Assembly (NCBI GenBank): GCA_945888525.1
Contig: CAMDAF010000015.1
Location: 1 to 48,218, forward strand
Reading direction: 5' to 3'
Source: Chitinophaga pinensis
GTDB taxonomy: Bacteria > Bacteroidota > Bacteroidia > NS11-12g > UBA955
DNA length: 48,218 nucleotides
Shown: positions 43,418-48,218 of the stretch, piece after piece
How positions within the stretch are numbered: the stretch's first letter is position 1
How the letters are laid out: each line of letters begins with the position of its first letter
The notes under the pieces: generated by a model
Database searches by the model: none
Seen by the model: the letters and a program-made list of their open reading frames with translations, nothing else
Told to the model about the DNA's origin: nothing
Program-made: the position numbers and the translations under genes

Positions 43418-44563
43418 ATGATTGTTAAAGTAAAATTAAGAAAAAGGAAAATTTCAGGAGGTAGGGAGAGTTTGTATTTGGATTTTTATCCTCCAGTTTT
43501 AAATGCAGAATCAGGGGAATTCACCCGTAGAGAATTTTTAAACTTATATGTTTTTGAAAATAACAATAATCCTTTACATAAAAGACACAATAAGGAGGCA
43601 TTACAAATTGCAGAACAATGCAGGCAAAAGCGAGAGAATAATTATAACAAGCCTGAGATTTATACGGAATTTGAAAAAGAGCAGTTAATTAAGCAGAAAA
43701 ATGGAGAAAAGGATTTTGTTGAATATTTCAAATCACTATGTGACAAACGAAAGACTTCTAACCATGATAATTGGGTTTCTGCATATGGTTACTTAGTTAA
43801 ATTCACCAATGGAGTTTTAAGATTCTCAGATGTAGATGAAAAATTTTGCAATGACTTTAAGGATTTTCTGCTTAATGTTCAGAGTAAAAGGAGTGACAAA
43901 AGAAAGTTATCTCAAAATTCAGCTGTTTCCTATTTTAATAAATTAAAGGCAACCCTAAAGCAAGCATATAAAGATGGATTGTTGTCTTTTGATTTGAATA
44001 GCAAAATTTCTTGTATTGATTCTACTGAAATTATGAAGCAAACTTTAACTATAGAAGAACTACGTTTATTAGCCAAGTCAGAATGCAGATATAAAGGCTT
44101 GAAGAATATTGTTTTGTTTGCAGGGTTAACAGGATTGCCATATAAAGAAATGCAAAATCTTCTCTGGAAACAGGTTGAAAATTCTGAATCTTTTGGTATA
44201 AGAATTAAAATGGTTCGACAAAAAACTGGTAAGCCTTTACTTATAAATATTTCAGAACAAGCACTGCAATTAATGGGAGAAAGAGGAGAGCCTGATACAA
44301 AAGTTTTTAAAGGTTTAAACAATAAAGATAGATATTACTATTTCCCATTATGGTTGGCTGAAGTAGGAATAAAAAAGACAATGACATTTCATGATTTAAG
44401 GCATACCTATGGTTGTTTGCAAATAGAATTTGGCGTGGATGTATATACTTTACAAGGTAACATGGGGCACTCAACACCAAGGCAAACCATGATGTATGGG
44501 AAAATAAGTGATATGAGAAAAAGAGAAGCCGCAGAAAAAATAAAAGTTGAAATTAGCAATTAA
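43418..44563 (+). CDS. int: Tyrosine recombinase (integrase) of the integrated element
   Basis: 381 residues. An N-terminal arm-binding-like domain (VKVKLRKRKISGGRESLYLD) and a core-binding SAM-like domain (about 90-185; EYFKSLCDKRKTSNHDNWVS, FLLNVQSKRSDKRKLSQNSA) precede the catalytic domain. Catalytic residues seen: H325-D-L-R328-H in TFHDLRHTYG, H351 in GNMGHSTPRQT, and Tyr360 in MMYGKIS. The usual first arginine position falls in FAGLTGLPYKEMQNL, where Pro241 stands instead, as in Bacteroidota CTnDOT-type integrases, which also lack it. It probably catalyses site-specific integration and excision at the mnmE 3' end. The next gene starts 9 bp after its stop. Confidence 0.9.
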   Translation: MIVKVKLRKRKISGGRESLYLDFYPPVLNAESGEFTRREFLNLYVFENNNNPLHKRHNKEALQIAEQCRQKRENNYNKPEIYTEFEKEQLIKQKNGEKDFVEYFKSLCDKRKTSNHDNWVSAYGYLVKFTNGVLRFSDVDEKFCNDFKDFLLNVQSKRSDKRKLSQNSAVSYFNKLKATLKQAYKDGLLSFDLNSKISCIDSTEIMKQTLTIEELRLLAKSECRYKGLKNIVLFAGLTGLPYKEMQNLLWKQVENSESFGIRIKMVRQKTGKPLLINISEQALQLMGERGEPDTKVFKGLNNKDRYYYFPLWLAEVGIKKTMTFHDLRHTYGCLQIEFGVDVYTLQGNMGHSTPRQTMMYGKISDMRKREAAEKIKVEISN

Positions 44564-44572
44564 TAAAACATC

Positions 44573-45319
44573 ATGTTTTCAATAAGTACAGCAATAAGAA
44601 GGAAATCGCTTCCTAATAATGAACTAGAATTGTTGGATGATAGCGATAAAAACAAGTATGAGCTATACAATGAAAATTATTATGATATTTATGGTAATGT
44701 TGTAAAGGAAGCATCCGAAAGTGATTATAAACGGGAATTTATTTTATTGTTGGAGAGAAATGATTTAGAGATTGAAGAAATTTTAAATCATCATTATTTC
44801 AAATCTAACAGTCAGCAAAAGTTTCTAAATTATTTGAAAAATTTATCTCAATTTGATAACCTAAATAATGGTGTTAAACATAGTATTATTGAATGGCTAA
44901 ACAAAGAAATTCTTCCTTCAAATAATGATACACTGGAAGAGGAATCAAAAGTTATTAAACTTGAGAAGCCTAATAATGTAATAGAATCTACCATTGATGA
45001 ATATTTAGCTGAGTTTAATCAAAAAACAATGATTGATGATGAAAATTATTTTGTTTTAAAAGAAGCTTTAAAATTTTATTTCGAGAATGACATTTTTAAA
45101 AATGACATAGGAAAAATAAAAGTAAAAAATATTAATGTAAAGACATTTGCGCATGCGCTTAAAGCACTATTTAAGATGCTTAAGTCCAAGAAAAAGTTAG
45201 ATTTTAATTACTTAAAGTTTGCAAAAGACCATATTTCCCTTTTTGAAGATACTGATTTTGACGAAAGGAATTATACAAAGTCCAGTTTGTATAAATATTT
45301 TACAAATAAAAAAATCTAA
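44573..45319 (+). CDS. Hypothetical protein, co-transcribed with the integrase
   Basis: 248 residues, Asn/Lys/Glu-rich, with no signal peptide or membrane helix. I do not recognise a family. Predicted from composition to be mostly helical. The final segment (LDFNYLKFAKDHISLFEDTD and NYTKSSLYKYFTNKK) has a well-defined pattern that could be a conserved domain. It lies 9 bp after int with no terminator between, so it is likely expressed with it, and may be an accessory factor of the element. Its base composition is clearly A/T-richer than the backbone genes. Confidence 0.65.
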   Translation: MFSISTAIRRKSLPNNELELLDDSDKNKYELYNENYYDIYGNVVKEASESDYKREFILLLERNDLEIEEILNHHYFKSNSQQKFLNYLKNLSQFDNLNNGVKHSIIEWLNKEILPSNNDTLEEESKVIKLEKPNNVIESTIDEYLAEFNQKTMIDDENYFVLKEALKFYFENDIFKNDIGKIKVKNINVKTFAHALKALFKMLKSKKKLDFNYLKFAKDHISLFEDTDFDERNYTKSSLYKYFTNKKI

Positions 45320-45378
45320 CTATTAGTAAAACATAGATTTGAAGCTGTATTATTATTAATAGTATGGTAAAATTTCTT

Positions 45379-45756
45379 TTACTCTAGTTTAGCATAGTAC
45401 ATTGCAATATTTATGTTATCCTTATTGAACGATATTAATGTATCATATTCGAATCCCTTTTTTTTGCCTTTTTGACTAGTAAATGCAAACCAAAAATTCT
45501 GAACCCCATCAGTAAAATAAATAAACCCATTAACTTTCTTCATTACACTGTAATTATTCGTTTTTGTAATACCGTCTTTTATTACTGATATCAGGATAGT
45601 TGAGTCAGTAATGACAATATCTCCAGTTGATTTAATGAAAATCCCTGTAGAAAAATAAGCACCATAGGTATATTTGATTTTTGAGTTGTTTGTATCAGCG
45701 CTTAAGGAAAGTGACGTAATTGCAAAAATTGCAAAAAGGAATATATTTTTTTTCAT
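45379..45756 (-). CDS. Small exported protein, cargo of the element
   Basis: 125 residues with a clear signal peptide (KKNIFLFAIFAITSLSLSAD). The mature part alternates short beta-like segments (IKYTYGAYFSTGIF, DIVITDSTILISVI, NGFIYFTDGVQNFWFAFTSQ, NINIAMYYAKLE) and has no cysteine, suggesting a small beta-rich periplasmic or secreted protein. No family recognised. It is the only gene on the minus strand of the element, set between int-linked and replication-linked genes, which is a usual place for cargo. Confidence 0.6.
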   Translation of the reverse strand: MKKNIFLFAIFAITSLSLSADTNNSKIKYTYGAYFSTGIFIKSTGDIVITDSTILISVIKDGITKTNNYSVMKKVNGFIYFTDGVQNFWFAFTSQKGKKKGFEYDTLISFNKDNINIAMYYAKLE

Positions 45757-45902
45757 AATATTTTACTGATTTATAGTTTCGAGAAAAGGTAAAAATGTCG
45801 GATTTCTGTTAAATTAAAATTGAATTTCTATTTCAATATCCTACGAACATAGGCAAAAGTGATTAATAAAAAAAGTCAATAATTCCTTTATTGGTGAGAT
45901 GT

Positions 45903-45946
45903 CCACCAAATACACCAAATACACTTTTTAGACCACCAAATACACC
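45903..45946. repeat. Iteron-like CACCAAATACAC repeats upstream of the helix-turn-helix gene
   Basis: CACCAAATACAC starts at 45904, 45913 and 45934. The first two overlap by three bases, and the third is 21 bp (two helical turns) after the second. They lie 33 bp before the start of the HTH gene and upstream of a primase-helicase, so they could be a repressor operator or a replication-origin element. Confidence 0.6.
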
Positions 45947-45978
45947 TTTTTTATTTGAAGAAATTTTAAATAAAAAAT

Positions 45979-46341
45979 ATGTATAATCCATTTGAAAGTA
46001 TCGATGCCAGATTAAGCAACATAGAGTGCTTATTGCATCAATTTAAGGAGTTGCCAATTGAAAGTGTAACCCAATCTAAAGAAGACGAGTTTCTTACAAC
46101 AGAGGAAACTGCAAAATTTCTAAGCCTTGCAGTCTCAACAATTTATGCCCTCAATCATAAAGGGGAATTACCAGTAATGAAAAGAGGTAAACGCTGTTAT
46201 TTTTCTAAAAAGGAATTATTGGACTACTTAAGGAAAGGGAGAAGCAAAACATTAAAGGAAACGGAGGAAGAAGCGAATCAGTATTTCACAAACAAAGAAA
46301 AAAGCAAGAAAAAGAAAGGGGGATATTATGAAAGACCCTAG
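45979..46341 (+). CDS. Excisionase/AlpA-like helix-turn-helix DNA-binding protein
   Basis: 120 residues. N-terminal amphipathic part (NPFESIDARLSNIECLLHQF) that could be a short coiled coil. MerR-type winged-helix motif at about 38-86: EFLTTEETAKFLSLAVSTIY, ALNHKGELPVMKRGKRCYFS, KKELLDYLRKG. The tail is very Lys/Glu-rich. Such small proteins in Bacteroidota mobile elements act as excisionases or as activators of the replication genes. It overlaps the primase-helicase gene by 14 bp, so the two are translated together. Alternative: a general transcription regulator. Confidence 0.83.
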   Translation: MYNPFESIDARLSNIECLLHQFKELPIESVTQSKEDEFLTTEETAKFLSLAVSTIYALNHKGELPVMKRGKRCYFSKKELLDYLRKGRSKTLKETEEEANQYFTNKEKSKKKKGGYYERP

Positions 46342-48218
46342 ATTAAGCATATTTGAAAGTGTAACTGGATCAACAATAGAAAGTTTGACATTTTTAGAAA
46401 TAATCAATCAGATAAGAAGTGTTGAATTTCTATTAACAATAGAGGAAATACAGGAGAAGAAGGCAATTGGGCAAAAGAAAGAGGCTGATGCATTGAAAAA
46501 GTCATTGCCTGCATTTACGCCTTCAGGTGTGTTCAATTTAAATCATAGGGCAAGTTCATTAATAGAATATTCTGGTATTTTACATTTGGATATTGATAAG
46601 CAAAGTATAGGTACTTTAATAAAACTTGAAAATGAACTTAGATTGGATAAAAGTGTTTTAGCCTTTTTTAGAAGCCCTTCTGGAGATGGCTTGAAAGTTT
46701 TCTTTTTGCATAATGGAAATTCAGATAAGCACTCAGAAAATATACAAAAACTAACAGCGATTTATTATAAAAAATATAGGATTGAGGCAGATGCATCTTG
46801 TAAAGATGTTGGTAGACTTTGTTATTTCTCCCATGATAAAAATGCTTATTATAATGAGAATGCAGAGCCATTTCCTTTTTCAAAGGAATACAATAAGCTG
46901 GATAGCATTTTGATTGCTTTTAAAAACGAAAACGACTATGCTTTTATTGAAGGCCAAAGAAATGAATTCATTTTCAAATTTGCAATAAGTTGTAAGTCAA
47001 AAAGCATTAACAAAGAAGAGGTTATTTTATATGCGGTTAGTTATTTTGTAGAAGATGATTTTGACTCAAATGAAATAAAAAATGCTATAAATAGTGCATA
47101 TAGTAAAGACTATGAAAGCAAGAATAAAACAACACTAAATTTTTCTAAGTACAACCAGATTGAAGAAGTATTGTCAGCTTTAGGCTATAAATTTAAACTT
47201 AATACTGTTAAACAAAACATTGATTGTTGGATAAATGACCAATGGGTTGATTTGTCTGAAATCATACTAAATGATATAATTAGGGCCGTTAATAGAATAG
47301 GTGTAAAAGCAAAGGATAATGAAATTAAAACAATACTTTTCAGTTCGTCCTCAGAAAAATATGACCCATTTAAAGACTATTTAAACAATTTAGAGCCTTG
47401 GGATGAGCGTGATTATATTGGGGATTTATGGGAAACCTTGTGTTTAGGAAAAGAATTTGAAATTTATTTTAGAAAATGGATTGTATTAGTAGTTGCTAGC
47501 ATGGAAGATTTAACAATAAATAATCCTTATGTTTTTACTCTGATTGGCCCGCAAGGCGTAGGGAAAACAAGGTGGCTAGGTAAATTAATTCCTGAAAAAC
47601 TAAGGTCATATATGTTTCAAGGTATATTGGATTTAAAAGACAAAGACTCAAAAATTACAATTGCAGAGAATCTAATTATTAATTTAGATGAAATGGATGC
47701 TATTGACAGAAGCGATATTGCAAGGCTCAAAGAATTAATTACCAGTAATGGATACAAAGTTAGAGCGCCATATGGTAAAATGCAGGAATACAGAAGTCGA
47801 AGGGCATCTTTTTGTGCTTCACTTAATAACATGAATTTCTTGATAGATAAATCAGGTTCGCGACGATTTTTAATTATTGAACTAAATTCTTCTGTAGATC
47901 ATAAACATAATATAAATATTGATGGTGTTTATGCTCAGGCTTTGTATATTTATAAAGATGGTTATTCATTGTTTTTTAATGATGAAGAGGCTAGGGAAAT
48001 TCAAGAGCGAAATGAAATCTATAATTCATATTGTTTAGAGGATGAATTGTTAAATGAATATTTAAGAAAGCCAGAAGATGGTGAGGTTTGTCGAAGCATG
48101 TCGGCAACAGATATAGCAAAGTATATTGCAGACAAAGATTTATCCTTTAGACCTACTTCAAGGTCAAATAGTATTATCGGTTCAATATTATCAAATAAAG
48201 GATTTGAAAAAACAAAAT
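46328..48218 (+). CDS. VirE-N/VapE-type primase-helicase (truncated by window edge)
   Basis: Open from ATG 46328 to the right edge (630 codons, no stop). Residues about 50-190 resemble the BT4734/VirE N-terminal domain, a primase-like fold: LHLDIDKQSI with D88 and D90, FFRSPSGDGLKVFF and the motif DVGRLCYFSHD. Residues about 360-560 are the VapE/SF3-like ATPase: LEPWDERDYIGDLWETLC, GPQGVGKT (407-414, Walker A), LIINLDEMDAI (Walker B, D454/E455), ELITSNGYKVRAPYG, RRASFCASLNNMNFL and SGSRRFLIIEL. A C-terminal helical part (LEDELLNEYLRKPEDGE) resembles DUF3874. It likely replicates the excised element. It overlaps the HTH gene by 14 bp. Confidence 0.85.
   Translation, partial: MKDPRLSIFESVTGSTIESLTFLEIINQIRSVEFLLTIEEIQEKKAIGQKKEADALKKSLPAFTPSGVFNLNHRASSLIEYSGILHLDIDKQSIGTLIKLENELRLDKSVLAFFRSPSGDGLKVFFLHNGNSDKHSENIQKLTAIYYKKYRIEADASCKDVGRLCYFSHDKNAYYNENAEPFPFSKEYNKLDSILIAFKNENDYAFIEGQRNEFIFKFAISCKSKSINKEEVILYAVSYFVEDDFDSNEIKNAINSAYSKDYESKNKTTLNFSKYNQIEEVLSALGYKFKLNTVKQNIDCWINDQWVDLSEIILNDIIRAVNRIGVKAKDNEIKTILFSSSSEKYDPFKDYLNNLEPWDERDYIGDLWETLCLGKEFEIYFRKWIVLVVASMEDLTINNPYVFTLIGPQGVGKTRWLGKLIPEKLRSYMFQGILDLKDKDSKITIAENLIINLDEMDAIDRSDIARLKELITSNGYKVRAPYGKMQEYRSRRASFCASLNNMNFLIDKSGSRRFLIIELNSSVDHKHNINIDGVYAQALYIYKDGYSLFFNDEEAREIQERNEIYNSYCLEDELLNEYLRKPEDGEVCRSMSATDIAKYIADKDLSFRPTSRSNSIIGSILSNKGFEKTK

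Noticed and set aside
45903-45946. Possible CRISPR-like array
   Set aside because: Only three short, partly overlapping 12-bp units without spacers of constant length and no cas genes.
1-48218. tRNA, rRNA or transposase genes
   Set aside because: No cloverleaf, rRNA stretch or DDE transposase was seen on either strand; very short or divergent RNAs could have been missed by eye.

Overview
The window is chromosomal DNA of a member of the Bacteroidota. Supporting evidence: type IX secretion (T9SS) parts and cargo, namely a PorW/SprE-like protein, one type A sorting domain and three type B (gliding-motility-associated) C-terminal domains; many matches to the phylum-specific -7 promoter element TAnnTTTG; the b558-type succinate dehydrogenase layout; and the LemA/TPM gene set. 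The genus cannot be resolved by reading alone.

Layout. 1-5395: a truncated M23-like envelope protein gene diverges from porW/sprE, which is followed 9 bp later by a class A penicillin-binding protein. 5726-10834: a 1702-aa exoprotein with an esterase-like phytase domain, two nearly identical PhoX-like units and a T9SS tail. 10906-13166: a two-gene cytochrome c operon (di-haem peroxidase and small mono-haem protein), ending in a 36-bp palindromic terminator shared with the convergent rplM-rpsI-rpsB-tsf operon (13232-15713). A glycosyltransferase follows (15800-16927, minus strand). 16964-17524 is a gene-free stretch with dispersed palindromes and hairpins. 17525-21177 is sdhCAB, with a copy of the dispersed palindrome between sdhA and sdhB. 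21259-29645 is a co-directional housekeeping run: Uma2 nuclease, GH92 mannosidase, AIM24 family, nth, lipB, lemA, two TPM proteins and a PolB-like exonuclease. A T9SS adhesin-like protein (29708-31837) converges on rocD, which is followed by sucD, both on the minus strand. 34232-41730 holds a YbjN-like gene, then an ECF sigma factor, a membrane anti-sigma-like protein that ends in a type B sorting-like domain, and a giant 1834-aa PKD/type B protein. This trio looks like one regulatory and secretory unit. mnmE (41840-43246) closes the backbone.

From about 43229 to the right edge the window enters an A/T-richer integrated element placed at the 3' end of mnmE. It has a tyrosine integrase under an operator-like array of TTGTACC/GGTACAA sites, an unknown 248-aa gene, a small exported cargo protein on the other strand, short iteron-like repeats, an excisionase/AlpA-like helix-turn-helix protein, and an overlapping VirE-N/VapE-type primase-helicase that runs off the window. 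The order int - cargo - AlpA-like - primase/helicase resembles phage satellites and integrative mobilizable elements. The target (last codons of mnmE) is the same one used by SGI1-type islands.

The most interesting items are this mnmE-anchored element, the sigma / sorting-domain anti-sigma / giant cargo cluster, the duplicated phosphatase exoprotein, and a recurrent arrangement in which the -7 promoter box sits 4-8 nt before the start codon, suggesting leaderless transcripts.
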